Positions 55,344 through 64,000 of a stretch of 64,000 bases of DNA are shown here, one piece after another. A program made the position numbers and the translations under genes. The stretch lies in contig CP064970.1 in NCBI GenBank assembly GCA_016699305.1, positions 1,488,001 through 1,552,000 on the forward strand. The letters run 5' to 3'. Numbering within the stretch: position 1 is the first letter of the stretch; every line of letters starts with the position of its first letter. Source of the DNA: Alphaproteobacteria bacterium. Its GTDB lineage: Bacteria; Pseudomonadota; Alphaproteobacteria; GCA-016699305. Under the pieces are notes generated by a model. It saw nothing but the letters and a program-made list of their open reading frames with translations. It searched no databases and was not told the DNA's origin.

Positions 55344-55868
55344 GTGAAAGCCTGGCGACATATCCCTGTGGAGAAGCAAGACATGCGCATGTATTCGGCC
55401 CTCCATATTCCGCGCATGATCTGTCGTATTTTGGTGTTGAGCTTCTGCGGCCTGTTGGCGCTGGGGGGCGCGGCTTGGGCTGCACAGCCGAAGGCCGAGG
55501 ATCGGGCCAAGGCGCTGGCTGAACGCGCGGCGATTTATTTGTTGAAGGCCCACGGTCCCGAAAAGGCTATGGGGATGTTCAGCGACGCGAAAGGGCCGTT
55601 CGTCGAGGGGAACTTGTATGTCTTTGCCATCAATGCCGATGGAGTCATTCTGGCTCATGGCACACAGCCCATTTTGATCAAGCGCAGCATCATGGATATG
55701 CAAGACACAACAGGCAAGATGTTTGGGCGCGAGATCATGGCCATCCAGGACAGGGGATGGGTGCATTATAAGTGGCTCAATCCCACCACGCATACCTTCG
55801 ACGATAAGGCGTCTTATATCATTCGCATCGACGGCTATCGGATCGGCGTAGGGGCCTACACCCATTAG
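55344..55868 (+). CDS. Secreted single-Cache-domain protein
   Basis: 174 residues from a GTG with GGAGG seven bases upstream; an ATG at 55383 would give 161. A signal peptide (I-L-V-L-S-F-C-G-L-L-A-L-G-G-A-A-W-A-A) is followed by a single Cache domain (A-I-Y-L-L-K-A-H-G-P-E-K-A-M, L-Y-V-F-A-I-N-A-D-G-V-I-L-A-H, R-G-W-V-H-Y-K-W, Y-I-I-R-I-D-G-Y-R-I-G-V-G-A-Y). Free-standing Cache proteins are thought to bind small ligands in the periplasm. No partner receptor is adjacent. Confidence 0.85.
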   Translation: MKAWRHIPVEKQDMRMYSALHIPRMICRILVLSFCGLLALGGAAWAAQPKAEDRAKALAERAAIYLLKAHGPEKAMGMFSDAKGPFVEGNLYVFAINADGVILAHGTQPILIKRSIMDMQDTTGKMFGREIMAIQDRGWVHYKWLNPTTHTFDDKASYIIRIDGYRIGVGAYTH

Positions 55869-55894
55869 ACACAGCCAACAAAACTTAGCGGCGC

Positions 55895-57409
55895 CTAACC
55901 TATTTCCGGCCGAATCTGCAGCCGATTCAGTCGTTGCAGCAATTCCGATTCATCCCGCGCGGGGCGGGATTCGCCTGTGACAGCCCATTGGCCACGGTGA
56001 TAGGCCAAGGCGGTGCCTTTCAGGTTGGCGGGTTGTCCCGCGCCGACTTCGCGCGCCAGGGCTAGGCCCAGCCCAATGGCCTGGGCATAAGTCGGCTCGA
56101 TGACCTCGTTACGACGACCCTTCAGCCAAATTTCCATGCTTTTGGCATAAGGCGATTTGCAGGGTTTGCCACGCTCGGCGACATACATACCGATGGCTAG
56201 AAAGGCCCGTTCTTCATGGGTCAGACTGCCCATGGATTTGCTGGCCACCTCGTGCAGGACCGCCTCGGCCCGCAAATTGGGCCATTCCCGGCGAGGCAGG
56301 GTGGCCCATAGCGCCGCCAAGCGTGCCAGGCGCTCGATAGGTTGCCGTCCCGCACCTTTGGGCAGCAGGGGCAACAACCAGCGCGTGAGGGTGTCTGCGC
56401 CCGTCATGTCCGGACTCTCGCATTCCAGGACGAACAAGGCCGGATCGCGTTCTATGGGGCCAAAATCGGCCACTTCCTGGCTTAAAAAGCCCTCGCGCAG
56501 GCCAAAGGCTGAGAAGGCCACGGCGCAAGGTTCCAGATGTCCCAGCAATTCGGCAAGCAACCAGGCCGAAGCAGGCAGCGCGGCCTGTCTTTCCGTGCTG
56601 ACCTTGGCCGTCTTCATGTCGCCGTCGCGCCAATTCGTGGCGATCTCGCGGAAGAAGCGCCGCGTGGCCTCGGTGGTCATCTCATGACCTTGTACGAAAG
56701 GCAAAGGATGCTCGGTGATATTCAGATGCGCCTCGGCCAAGGCGCGCGGCATGCCGCCGATGAGCACCAAGGGCTTGCCTTGCAAGGGGCGCAACATATC
56801 GGCTTGCTGGGCAAAGATATTCTGAACATGGCGTCGGGCGGCGGCGGAGTCGTGACGTATGGCGGTAGCCAAGGAAAGAGCGCCGATGGGCAGGCTGACA
56901 CCGGGGCTGTCATCAGGGGGCTGGATTTCCAAACTGCCTCCGCCCAAATCGACCACCACGGCGTCTTGCGCGCGCGGCTCGCCATACAGCACTCCGCGCC
57001 GCCCTAGCACGGCTTCCTGCAGGTCTTTGATCACGGTGACGTCATGGCCGATGGCCTCGGCCAGTTCTGCTCGGAACGCGGGACCATTGACTGCGTTGCG
57101 CGTGGCGGCGGTGGCGATAACAAACACATTTTCGACTGACCGAATATGCGCCGCATAAGTGGTCACGGCCTTAAGGGCCTGTTCCCGATCCTCGTTTCCC
57201 AATATGCGCCGTGTTGGGTTTGGCTCCATTAGATGGCGGCCCAGATGGCACAATGATTTCTCGCGATGGATCAGAGGCATCCAGCGGCATGTGCCTTGCG
57301 AATCAAACAAGACTTGATAGGTCAGAAAGCGCACCGAGTTCGAGCCGATCTCAATCAGATAGGCGGTGTCGTTCTCACGCGCTGAAAGCGGTGGGCGGCG
57401 TGCAGTCAT
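55895..57409 (-). CDS. ppx: Exopolyphosphatase (Ppx/GppA family)
   Basis: Degrades polyphosphate or pppGpp. 504 residues. The ATPase-fold landmarks are E-I-G-S-N-S-V-R (usually D-I-G-S-N-S), A-T-A-A-T-R-N-A, the L-Q-E-A-V-L-G segment with the likely catalytic Glu, and V-V-D-L-G-G-G-S-L-E. A C-terminal HD-like helical region follows. Seven bases downstream of ppk1, so the two form the usual synthesis/degradation pair. Confidence 0.92.
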   Translation of the reverse strand: MTARRPPLSARENDTAYLIEIGSNSVRFLTYQVLFDSQGTCRWMPLIHREKSLCHLGRHLMEPNPTRRILGNEDREQALKAVTTYAAHIRSVENVFVIATAATRNAVNGPAFRAELAEAIGHDVTVIKDLQEAVLGRRGVLYGEPRAQDAVVVDLGGGSLEIQPPDDSPGVSLPIGALSLATAIRHDSAAARRHVQNIFAQQADMLRPLQGKPLVLIGGMPRALAEAHLNITEHPLPFVQGHEMTTEATRRFFREIATNWRDGDMKTAKVSTERQAALPASAWLLAELLGHLEPCAVAFSAFGLREGFLSQEVADFGPIERDPALFVLECESPDMTGADTLTRWLLPLLPKGAGRQPIERLARLAALWATLPRREWPNLRAEAVLHEVASKSMGSLTHEERAFLAIGMYVAERGKPCKSPYAKSMEIWLKGRRNEVIEPTYAQAIGLGLALAREVGAGQPANLKGTALAYHRGQWAVTGESRPARDESELLQRLNRLQIRPEIG

Positions 57410-57416
57410 GTTCGTT

Positions 57417-59504
57417 CTAATCCGTCGTTGCGTCGCCGCCGCCGGTCAGGAAGTGGGCATGCGCGCAAAAGCCTTCGCGCGCTTGCTTACGATACCCGCC
57501 ATCCGCATGCAGCAACCATGTTTGACGCTGATCGCGCAAATTGGCGGTCAGGATTTCACGAAGAATCCTTTGGTGCAAGTCTGGATGAGTGATCGGGATC
57601 AAGGTTTCCACCCTTCGGTCGAAATTGCGTTGCATCCAATCAGCCGATGATAGAAACACCAGGGCGTGGGGCGAGGGTAGGGCGTGGCCGTGGCCGAAAG
57701 CAAGGATGCGGCTATGTTCCAGAAAACGGCCGACCATGCTGCTCACTCGGATGGTGGGCGACAGCCCCGGCACGCCGGGCCTTAGGCAACACAAGCCGCG
57801 AATCATCAATTCAATAGGCACGCCCGCCTGGCTGGCGCGATACAGGCAATCGATGATGTCGGGATCAACCAGGGCGTTCATTTTTGCCCAGATGCCGCAA
57901 GGCTGCCCAGCGCGCGCGGCTTGGGCCTCGGCCTCGATCAACTCGACAAGTCGAGTCCGCAAGGTTAAGGGCGCTAAACTGGCCTTGCGCAAGGGTTGCG
58001 GAATGGCGGTGCCGGTCATGTAATTGAACATCTGCATGGCGTCGGCCATCAATTCGGGATCGCAGGTCAAGAAGGATAGATCGGCATAACTGCGCGCGGT
58101 GCCGATATGGTAATTGCCCGTGCCGAAATGGGCATAGGAACGCAGCAGGCCTTCCTCGCGCCGCACCACCAGAGTGATTTTGGCGTGGGTCTTCATGCTG
58201 ACGAAGCCGTACACCACCTGCACCCCGGCGTTTTCCAGACTGCGCGCCCAATGGATATTGGCCTCTTCGTCAAATCGGGCCTTCAGCTCGACCATGGCGG
58301 TAACCGATTTGCCGTTTTGGGCAGCGGCGATCAAGGCTTGGACCACGGGCGAGTCGTCGCCCGTGCGATACAGCGTTTGGCGGATGGACAGCACAAAGGG
58401 ATCTTCGGCCGCTTGGCGCAGGAAATTTATGACCAGATCAAAGCTCTCATAGGGGTGATGCAACAGCAGATCGCCCTGTCGCAACGTGGCGAAGGCGTCC
58501 TGGGTAAAGCCTTGAATCACGGCGTTCGAATGCGGTTGGTGCGGACGAAAGACAAGATCGGGCCGTTCATCGGCTACGATCAATTGCCGGGCGTCCGCCA
58601 GACCTTGCAACCCGTGCTGCAACAACACGTCCTCATGCGCGGCGTCGAGGCGTTCGATTAGAAAACCGCGCAAGGGTTCGGGCATGCTGGCATTGACGGT
58701 CAACAAAACCACACGCCCGCGCGCGCGACGGCGCAAGGCACGTTCAAAGCTTTGAGTCAGGTCCTCGTTGTCCTGGTCCTGGATGTCGTCTTGAACGTCG
58801 ATCTCGCTGTCGCGCAACACGCGGAAAAAGCCGGATTCGCGCACCGTAAAGCCCGGGAACAAATTCGGCAGGAAATGTTGCACCGTGCGTTCAAGCATCA
58901 CAAAACCCGCCTCGCCATCGGGGCGGGGTAGGCGCAAGAAGCGGGGCACGCCGCGCGGCATGACCACCATGGCATGAATATCTTTGTTCATGCGCGGATC
59001 ATGCAGCAATAGCGCCAGCGCCAAATGGCCGTTGGCGACAAAGGGAAAGGGATGAGCAGGGTCCACCGCCACCGGGGTTAGCAGTGGGTAAATCTCGGTC
59101 ATAAAATGCTCTTCCAGATGCGCCAGGTCGCTGGCGTCCAGCTCGCAGGTTTTAAGCAGAGGAATGCGGTGATCGGCCATCTCCTGGCGCAAGACGCGCC
59201 AGGCATTCTGTTGCACGGCGAATAGGCCCGGCGCTTCTTGACGGATGGCCGCCAATTGCCGCGCGGGCGTCAGTCCGTCGTCGCCAGGTCCCGAGCCGCC
59301 GGCCTCTTGGGCGTGCAAGCTGGCCACGCGCACGGTGAAGAACTCGTCCAGATTGGCGGCGGCGATGGACAGGAATCTCACCCTCTCCAGCAAAGGATGG
59401 CGGGAGTCCTCGGCCTCCTCCACCACACGCCTATTGAAGGCCAGCCAGGATAGCTCGCGGTTTAAGAAGCGCTCGGGGACATTATGTGGTGGCGTGTTGG
59501 GCAT
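57417..59504 (-). CDS. ppk: Polyphosphate kinase 1
   Basis: Polymerises phosphate from ATP. 695 residues. N-terminal R-F-L-N-R-E-L-S-W-L-A-F-N-R-R-V, the head domain ending in M-V-V-M-P-R-G-V-P-R-F, H-H-P-Y-E-S-F, and the phospho-His region Y-A-H-F-G-T-G-N-Y-H are typical. The C-terminal S-S-A-D-W-M-Q-R-N-F-D-R-R-V-E completes the active site. With pstSCAB in the same window this indicates phosphate scavenging and storage. Confidence 0.96.
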   Translation of the reverse strand: MPNTPPHNVPERFLNRELSWLAFNRRVVEEAEDSRHPLLERVRFLSIAAANLDEFFTVRVASLHAQEAGGSGPGDDGLTPARQLAAIRQEAPGLFAVQQNAWRVLRQEMADHRIPLLKTCELDASDLAHLEEHFMTEIYPLLTPVAVDPAHPFPFVANGHLALALLLHDPRMNKDIHAMVVMPRGVPRFLRLPRPDGEAGFVMLERTVQHFLPNLFPGFTVRESGFFRVLRDSEIDVQDDIQDQDNEDLTQSFERALRRRARGRVVLLTVNASMPEPLRGFLIERLDAAHEDVLLQHGLQGLADARQLIVADERPDLVFRPHQPHSNAVIQGFTQDAFATLRQGDLLLHHPYESFDLVINFLRQAAEDPFVLSIRQTLYRTGDDSPVVQALIAAAQNGKSVTAMVELKARFDEEANIHWARSLENAGVQVVYGFVSMKTHAKITLVVRREEGLLRSYAHFGTGNYHIGTARSYADLSFLTCDPELMADAMQMFNYMTGTAIPQPLRKASLAPLTLRTRLVELIEAEAQAARAGQPCGIWAKMNALVDPDIIDCLYRASQAGVPIELMIRGLCCLRPGVPGLSPTIRVSSMVGRFLEHSRILAFGHGHALPSPHALVFLSSADWMQRNFDRRVETLIPITHPDLHQRILREILTANLRDQRQTWLLHADGGYRKQAREGFCAHAHFLTGGGDATTD

Positions 59505-59539
59505 GGCCCTTAGTCTTAAGCCTGCCGCTTAGCAAAGCG

Positions 59540-60130
59540 TTAAGGCGCGCAATTGGCGTCGGCCGAGCCGGTGGGCGGGGTGATCCAGATGACAATGCGC
59601 TGCGTGGCCCCGCCTGCGGTGTACTGTATGTCCGTTGCGGCGTAACGTGCCACTACCCTCGCCAGTCCGTCCTTCATGGACTGGCTGGCCGTGCTGGTCG
59701 GCTGGATGCGGATGCAACGTCCGCCGCTGCTTCCGGCATTCACATAGAGCCACTCGTCAAAGCCTGGCGGCACAGGCCCTAAACTGGCGGCGCGTATTCC
59801 TGTCCATAGATTTTGTGCGCCGCCTTGGTCGCCGGGGCAGGTTAAGCTACGCACGGCGGTCCCCGCGCCGGCCGAGGTCGGATAGTTATTGGCGGCGTTG
59901 CCCATGTTGAAAGAATAGCATTCATGGATTTTGGCGCGGATCAGTTCGGCCTGGCTATAGACGATATTCGCAATGCGATCCGAACTGACATTGGCGCTGG
60001 ATGTGCTCGTCGATGCCCCCATGGCGGCGGCAACGACACCCATCAAGGCTAGAATGAACAGGATGGGGCCGATGGCAATGCCCCTTTCACCAGTCGCCGG
60101 GCGGGCATCTGTGCAGGAATATGTCGTCAC
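59540..60130 (-). CDS. Pilin-like secreted protein, twin A
   Basis: 196 residues from the GTG at 60130, which has a strong GGGAGG seven bases upstream; the ATG at 60160 lies before that site. A short polar leader ends R-G, followed by a hydrophobic helix (I-A-I-G-P-I-L-F-I-L-A-L-M-G-V-V-A-A-A-M-G), laid out like a type IV prepilin but without the usual Glu5. The mature domain has K-I-H-E-C-Y-S-F-N, L-T-C-P-G-D-Q-G-G and G-G-R-C-I-R-I-Q-P and ends N-C-A-P. Paralogous to the next gene over its whole length. Confidence 0.75.
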   Translation of the reverse strand: MTTYSCTDARPATGERGIAIGPILFILALMGVVAAAMGASTSTSSANVSSDRIANIVYSQAELIRAKIHECYSFNMGNAANNYPTSAGAGTAVRSLTCPGDQGGAQNLWTGIRAASLGPVPPGFDEWLYVNAGSSGGRCIRIQPTSTASQSMKDGLARVVARYAATDIQYTAGGATQRIVIWITPPTGSADANCAP

Positions 60131-60184
60131 CTGAATCCTCCCTAGGGGAAGGCCAATCATAGTCGGTTAAGACTTAGAGAAAGG

Positions 60185-60778
60185 TTAAGGCGCGCATTCC
60201 GAGCTGGCCGCGCCGGTGGGCCGCGTGATCCACAGGATAAAACGCTGCGACATGCTACCCGAATCGTATTGCGCTTCGCGGGTGGTATAGCGTTTTATCA
60301 CGCGCGCCAATCCATCCTTAATAGCCTTGCTGGCCGAACCCGTCGGTTGGATGCGGATGCAGCGTCCGCCGCTATCTCCCGCGTTGATGTAAACCCAGGC
60401 GTCAAAACCGGGCAAGACGGCCCCAAGGCTGCCGGGGCGCTGGCCCGTCCATAAATTGGAGGCTCCGCCGGTATCGCCTGGACAAGTCAGGCTTGTGACA
60501 ACGGTTCCGGTGACATTCGAGGCAGGGTAATCATAGCCGGGATTGTCTTTTGTGACCGCATAACATTCGTGGATCTTGGCACGGATGGTCTCGGCTTGGC
60601 TAAAAATGCCATACACCACGCGATCGGCGGAGGCATTGGCGGAAGACGCGTCATTGCCCGCGCCCATGGCGATGGCGATCACGCCCATCAAGGCCAGGAC
60701 GAACAGAATAGGGCCGATGGCGAAGCCATCCCGGTTATGCGGCTGCGTTGGAGTCATGGTTGGTGTTCGTTTTTTCAT
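60185..60778 (-). CDS. Pilin-like secreted protein, twin B
   Basis: 197 residues; the start overlaps the end of flgD by 44 bases. Same plan as twin A: basic leader, R-D-G then F-A-I-G-P-I-L-F-V-L-A-L-M-G-V-I, K-I-H-E-C-Y-A-V-T, L-T-C-P-G-D-T-G-G, G-G-R-C-I-R-I-Q-P, final E-C-A-P. Gly followed by Phe fits prepilin peptidase cleavage, but Pro stands at the position of Glu5, so it may be a minor or atypical pilin. Lies at the end of the flagellar operon with twin A. Confidence 0.75.
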   Translation of the reverse strand: MKKRTPTMTPTQPHNRDGFAIGPILFVLALMGVIAIAMGAGNDASSANASADRVVYGIFSQAETIRAKIHECYAVTKDNPGYDYPASNVTGTVVTSLTCPGDTGGASNLWTGQRPGSLGAVLPGFDAWVYINAGDSGGRCIRIQPTGSASKAIKDGLARVIKRYTTREAQYDSGSMSQRFILWITRPTGAASSECAP

Positions 60779-61448
60779 AAATGCCTTTGACGGTATCGGC
60801 AGAAATCTGGAGGCCGCCGATGCTTAGCACGGCTTTGCCGCTGCTATCGGTCTCGACGGCGGTTACCTGTCCGCGAGGGACGGCGCTGACGGTCAGGTCT
60901 TTGCCCGAACTGTCTTTGGCGGTGATATTGATCTTATAAAAGCCATCGGCCAATTGAGTGCCAGCGGCGTTCTTGCCGTTCCATTCGATCAGATGCGCGC
61001 CTTTGGCCGGATCGCCGTTATCGGCGAAGACGACCTTGCCTGTTGAATCCATCACCGATATCTGCACCGTGCTGGCGGCTTGGGGCAGGGTATAATTGAA
61101 GCTGGCCGCGCCCTGTTGCAAGGGCAGCTGCGCCGAGTCGAAAGCCACGGTCTTGCCGATATAATTCAGCAACGGCGTGGTGCCCGATCCGTTTTGTAAA
61201 GTGATCAACTGATCCAGCTTGGAATTGGTGCTGATCTGCTGCTCGACGCCGGTGAAGGATACCAATTGTTTGGTCATTTCATTGGCGTCTTGCGGCGCTG
61301 TCGGATCTTGATTTTGCATCTGGGCGACCAACAGCTTCAACATCATGTCGAAACTGCCGCTGAGCGAGCCTAGCGCCGAAGTGGTCGAGGCGCTGGTCGC
61401 CTTCTGTGTCGAGGCGGATGATGTGCTACTGCCGACGGCGCTGGTCAT
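60735..61448 (-). CDS. flgD: Flagellar hook assembly protein FlgD
   Basis: Capping scaffold for hook polymerisation. 237 residues. N-terminal conserved segment F-D-M-M-L-K-L-L-V-A-Q-M-Q-N-Q-D-P-T-A-P-Q-D, then M-T-K-Q-L-V-S-F-T-G-V-E-Q-Q. The middle has a FlgD Ig/Tudor-type domain (H-L-I-E-W-N-G-K-N-A-A-G-T-Q-L-A-D-G). A Ser/Thr-rich N-terminal tail is secreted with it. Follows fliK. Confidence 0.95.
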   Translation of the reverse strand: MTSAVGSSTSSASTQKATSASTTSALGSLSGSFDMMLKLLVAQMQNQDPTAPQDANEMTKQLVSFTGVEQQISTNSKLDQLITLQNGSGTTPLLNYIGKTVAFDSAQLPLQQGAASFNYTLPQAASTVQISVMDSTGKVVFADNGDPAKGAHLIEWNGKNAAGTQLADGFYKINITAKDSSGKDLTVSAVPRGQVTAVETDSSGKAVLSIGGLQISADTVKGIYEKTNTNHDSNAAA

Positions 61449-61465
61449 GGGAATGGCCCTTTCCG

Positions 61466-62986
61466 TTAGATTCGGATATCGACGCGCTGAGTGGATCCCA
61501 ACATGTTATAGGCCGAGACGGCCGAAGCCTCGGGAACCAAGGCAAAAACATCCTGTAAGGCGCGCGTGGCACGGCCCGACTGGGATAAATGGGAAGCGTC
61601 TTGGTGCGCTTGCCTCTGATTTTGCTGTAAGCCAAAGTCTAGGCATCCGGGATCGGCCTTGAGTCCTGCATCGCTTAAGGCGCGTTCCAATTGGCGTTGG
61701 TCGCGTTGCAACATGTCCAAAGTGGCCGGGTTGTCGGCCATGATGCGGGCGCTGACTTTGCCGTCGCTGCCCACATCCAGGCGCACGTCGATCTTTCCTA
61801 GTTCTGCGGGATGCAGTTGAAAGCTAATGCTGTCTTTGCCTTCGCCTGCCTGATGCACCAGACGGACGGCGACTTGTTCGGCGGGGGTGGCGCGTGGGGT
61901 CAGCGTGGGGTCGGCAACCGCGCCGGGCGTGGCCACAGCCGCGCGGTTGGCCGAGACAGCGCCTTCATGCGTAAGGGCCGAAACGGCTTGGGCACCCATC
62001 TCAACCGGTTTGACGGTGATGGGTTGGGCCTTAGCTGCTGTCGCCACAGGGGCCGCGACCGCTTGTTCGGATGTGGGGGTTCTGGCGGCCTTAACCTGTG
62101 TTTGATCGGTCACGACTTCTTGGTTTCGTGTATCCGCCATCTCGGCCTTTGCTTGTGACTGACCCAATGTCCCGTTCGGTTGGAAGCGTGTCTGTCCTTT
62201 GGATTGCGTCTGGCCGTCATTCGATAATTCGGGACCTTGTTCGGCGGTCGGATTCTCGAAGGACGCATCCGCTTGCTGTTTGCCCTGATCTTCGAAAATG
62301 CCTGAATTCTGTGCCTTGGCGTTTTGAGCTTGCGGCGTAGGTCCGGCCAGATTTTGCGCGACCTGACCCGCTTGCCCCTGCGCGGCCAGTGCCTGAGAGG
62401 CGGCGTCTGGGGCGGCTTGTCCCGCCTGGGCCGGGGTCGATCCGATTTGGACGGGCCCGACAGCGGAAAGGTTTTGCCCCGCCTGCATGGCGACCGCCTG
62501 AGCGGCGGCTTCCTCGTCGTTGATATTCGTGGCGGCGGCGCTGCGTTGTTCCAAAGCCTTAGCGATCATCGCTTCCAGCTCGGCTTTGGCATCCGTCTGT
62601 GCGGCTTCCTGGGGCTGTCCGGCTGTAACAGAATTGGCTTGGTTATCGCCGGACGCATCGGCGGCCTGGGCGGTGCGTGCCGTCGGATCATTCGAGTCCG
62701 AGGCGGAAGAAGTATCTTCGGTGCGCGCCGATGGAGTCGGCTTGGGTGAGGGCGCGGAGGATCGCTCAATCTCCGATCGGCCACCTGTCTCCCGTTCGGG
62801 GGGCGGGGCGGCGGATTTTTCACGCACCGAAGAACTGTCCGAACGCGGCTTAACCTGCGCGCTCGGGGGTAACTGGAAGGCTTCGACCACCGCGTCCCGA
62901 GACGCGGCAGCGGACTTGCCCGCGCCGCTCCGTCCGGCTGTCGCCGGCAGGATGTCCAAGGTGATGGTGGTCAGAGAGTCGATCAT
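61466..62986 (-). CDS. fliK: Flagellar hook-length control protein FliK
   Basis: 506 residues. Most of it is low-complexity Gln/Ala/Ser/Thr sequence, normal for the ruler part of FliK. The C-terminal Flg_hook domain is clear (A-E-Q-V-A-V-R-L-V-H-Q-A, then F-Q-L-H-P-A-E-L-G-K-I-D-V-R-L, D-M-L-Q-R-D-Q-R-Q-L-E-R-A-L). Together with FlgD it sets hook length and switches export specificity. Confidence 0.92.
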   Translation of the reverse strand: MIDSLTTITLDILPATAGRSGAGKSAAASRDAVVEAFQLPPSAQVKPRSDSSSVREKSAAPPPERETGGRSEIERSSAPSPKPTPSARTEDTSSASDSNDPTARTAQAADASGDNQANSVTAGQPQEAAQTDAKAELEAMIAKALEQRSAAATNINDEEAAAQAVAMQAGQNLSAVGPVQIGSTPAQAGQAAPDAASQALAAQGQAGQVAQNLAGPTPQAQNAKAQNSGIFEDQGKQQADASFENPTAEQGPELSNDGQTQSKGQTRFQPNGTLGQSQAKAEMADTRNQEVVTDQTQVKAARTPTSEQAVAAPVATAAKAQPITVKPVEMGAQAVSALTHEGAVSANRAAVATPGAVADPTLTPRATPAEQVAVRLVHQAGEGKDSISFQLHPAELGKIDVRLDVGSDGKVSARIMADNPATLDMLQRDQRQLERALSDAGLKADPGCLDFGLQQNQRQAHQDASHLSQSGRATRALQDVFALVPEASAVSAYNMLGSTQRVDIRI

Positions 62987-63054
62987 GGTCTTCTACGCAA
63001 GAGGGTCTTCAGAAGGAGTGTTGCAAGGCGCGTGCCAAGTCGGTCGGCGGCGCG

Positions 63055-63528
63055 TCATATTTTTTTCCGGACCAGCATCGGCTGGGTCGTGTCGTGCGAG
63101 TCGATATGGGCGGGGCTTTGTCCGCCATAGCCGCCCGATCCCGGCGCGCGCGGTTGTTGTTGGCGTAAGGTATCGACGACGGTGCGCAGCAGGAAATCGC
63201 TGGTGCTGATTTCGCGCTTGAGCAGTTTCATATTGCGCGTGGTGGTCTCTTCAAGACGTTGGCCGATTTGGCGCAGAGCGTTGCGCTGCGAGTCGCTCAT
63301 CTCGCGCAAACGCTCGGGCTCTTGCGCCAGGGCGCGAATGGTCTGGGTGTAGCGCACCACCAATTGCTGCTTTTGAGCCAAAAGATCTTTGTGCTGGACC
63401 TGGTGGCGGCTTTGGGTCAGCAAAGCTTCCTCGGCCCGCAAGACATGATCCAGCTCGGTCATAAGATCCAACAAGCCGTTACCCGTTGGAATCGGCATGG
63501 GGGCGGCATCGTGAGTCTGGGTCATCAT
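63055..63528 (-). CDS. FlgN-like flagellar protein
   Basis: 157 residues, almost entirely helical (L-L-D-L-M-T-E-L-D-H-V-L-R-A-E-E-A-L-L, then L-A-Q-K-Q-Q-L-V-V-R-Y). Size, helicity and position between flgJ and fliK fit the FlgN family of hook-associated-protein export chaperones. The C-terminal 30 residues are Gly/Pro/Gln-rich and not typical. Two adjacent ATGs offer the start; it begins one base after the flgJ stop. Confidence 0.7.
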   Translation of the reverse strand: MMTQTHDAAPMPIPTGNGLLDLMTELDHVLRAEEALLTQSRHQVQHKDLLAQKQQLVVRYTQTIRALAQEPERLREMSDSQRNALRQIGQRLEETTTRNMKLLKREISTSDFLLRTVVDTLRQQQPRAPGSGGYGGQSPAHIDSHDTTQPMLVRKKI

Positions 63529-63529
63529 G

Positions 63530-63871
63530 TCACCTTGTCGTTAGGGAGGATGAATGGGGCGCCAAAGCGACGGCGGGCTGCGACTTCGCTTCTTGTAGTC
63601 GCAATATCTCGGCATGGACCGAGGCGGCGATGCCGACCCCGCCGGATTGGGCCATGGCCTTGCCGTATTCTTGGACCATCACGCTGCGCATGGTCTCTTC
63701 GGCATGGCCACCGCCGAAATCGGGGTCCACTTCCACCGTCTCCCACATCGGGGCCAACATTTGGGCCAGCACCATGGCTTCGAAATCTTTTGCCGTGGCA
63801 TTGGCCTTGGCTAATGCCTTGGGGCTGGGCGGCGCGGTGCCGGACGGGGAAGCTGCGGAAACGGAGGTCAT
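63530..63871 (-). CDS. flgJ: Rod-binding protein FlgJ (short form)
   Basis: 113 residues containing only the rod-binding domain (A-T-A-K-D-F-E-A-M-V-L-A-Q-M-L-A-P-M-W, then M-R-S-V-M-V-Q-E-Y-G-K-A-M-A-Q-S-G-G-V-G-I). The C-terminal muramidase of enterobacterial FlgJ is absent, as is usual in alphaproteobacteria. Directly follows flgI. Confidence 0.9.
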   Translation of the reverse strand: MTSVSAASPSGTAPPSPKALAKANATAKDFEAMVLAQMLAPMWETVEVDPDFGGGHAEETMRSVMVQEYGKAMAQSGGVGIAASVHAEILRLQEAKSQPAVALAPHSSSLTTR

Positions 63872-63886
63872 GTCGCCTTGCCCCCC

Positions 63887-64000
63887 CTAGATCACGTCGA
63901 TTTCCGCCTGCAACGCGCCGGCGGCTTTGATGGATTGCAAGATGGTGATCATGTCGCGCGGTCCCACGCCCAAGGCGTTCAGGGCCTGGACCAGAGATTG
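63887..64000 (-). CDS. flgI: Flagellar P-ring protein FlgI, C-terminal end (5' part outside window)
   Basis: The last 37 codons: L-V-Q-A-L-N-A-L-G-V-G-P-R-D-M-I, then I-L-Q-S-I-K-A-A-G-A-L-Q-A-E-I-D-V-I before the stop, a close match to the conserved FlgI C-terminus. The gene order flgI-flgJ-(flgN)-fliK-flgD supports it. The protein forms the periplasmic ring around the rod. Confidence 0.9.
   Translation of the reverse strand, partial: QSLVQALNALGVGPRDMITILQSIKAAGALQAEIDVI

Overview
The window is a high-GC chromosomal stretch from an alphaproteobacterium. The evidence is a motile, Gram-negative gene set (methyl-accepting chemotaxis protein, flgI/flgJ/fliK/flgD, lolCD, kdsA, Tgt, RpmB, HemW, RdgB) and a dxs gene next to an MlaC/HpnM-type protein, an arrangement seen in hopanoid-producing Rhodospirillales-like bacteria. 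Pyruvate formate-lyase with its activase, Ppk1/Ppx and a pstSCAB operon point to facultative anaerobic metabolism and phosphate storage. I cannot name a genus.

Layout. 1-4490: end of a chemoreceptor, then dxs, an MlaC/HpnM-like periplasmic protein and a DUF882/M15 lipoprotein. 4626-6358: a 38-residue-repeat protein with a shredded copy of the M15 gene beside it, and a small membrane-anchored protein. 6365-9677 (minus): AsmA-like and CNNM/CBS proteins. 9770-13480: accessory region of small unknown genes, in which the end of one proline-rich protein occurs twice. 13542-26021: kdsA, gyrA, an orphan unknown gene with its own promoter and palindrome, pstSCAB, a lipoprotein/RHH/membrane-protein run, and a stand-alone nuoB. 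26348-30959: pflB-pflA, an SDR, recR. 30989-37156: lolD-lolC, then a tandemly duplicated region carrying a carboxymuconolactone-decarboxylase-like gene (twice), three secreted proteins with almost identical promoters and N-termini but different C-termini, and a Cys-rich secreted protein (one truncated, one full copy). 37487-45877: tgt-rpmB, a Fic gene behind a palindrome array, a tRNA-Pro with a mismatched acceptor stem, an aspartate-semialdehyde-dehydrogenase homologue lacking its catalytic residues, a cation/calcium exchanger-like protein, hemW-rdgB. 45923-53363: a large unknown protein, an archaeal/eukaryotic-type proS, two unknown genes, and a two-gene module of an XRE regulator plus a tRNA-dependent cyclodipeptide synthase. 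53435-64000: uvrC, a Cache protein, ppk-ppx, twin pilin-like proteins and a flagellar cluster cut off within flgI.

The most notable items are (i) the duplicated constant-N/variable-C secreted protein array at 33405-37156, with a 12-bp junction and tracts of purely synonymous divergence; (ii) the cyclodipeptide synthase with an XYP-type signature and its overlapping regulator; (iii) the Asd homologue without the active-site Cys and His; and (iv) a recurring pattern in which accessory genes sit beside a partial duplicate of a neighbouring gene, at three separate places in this window.
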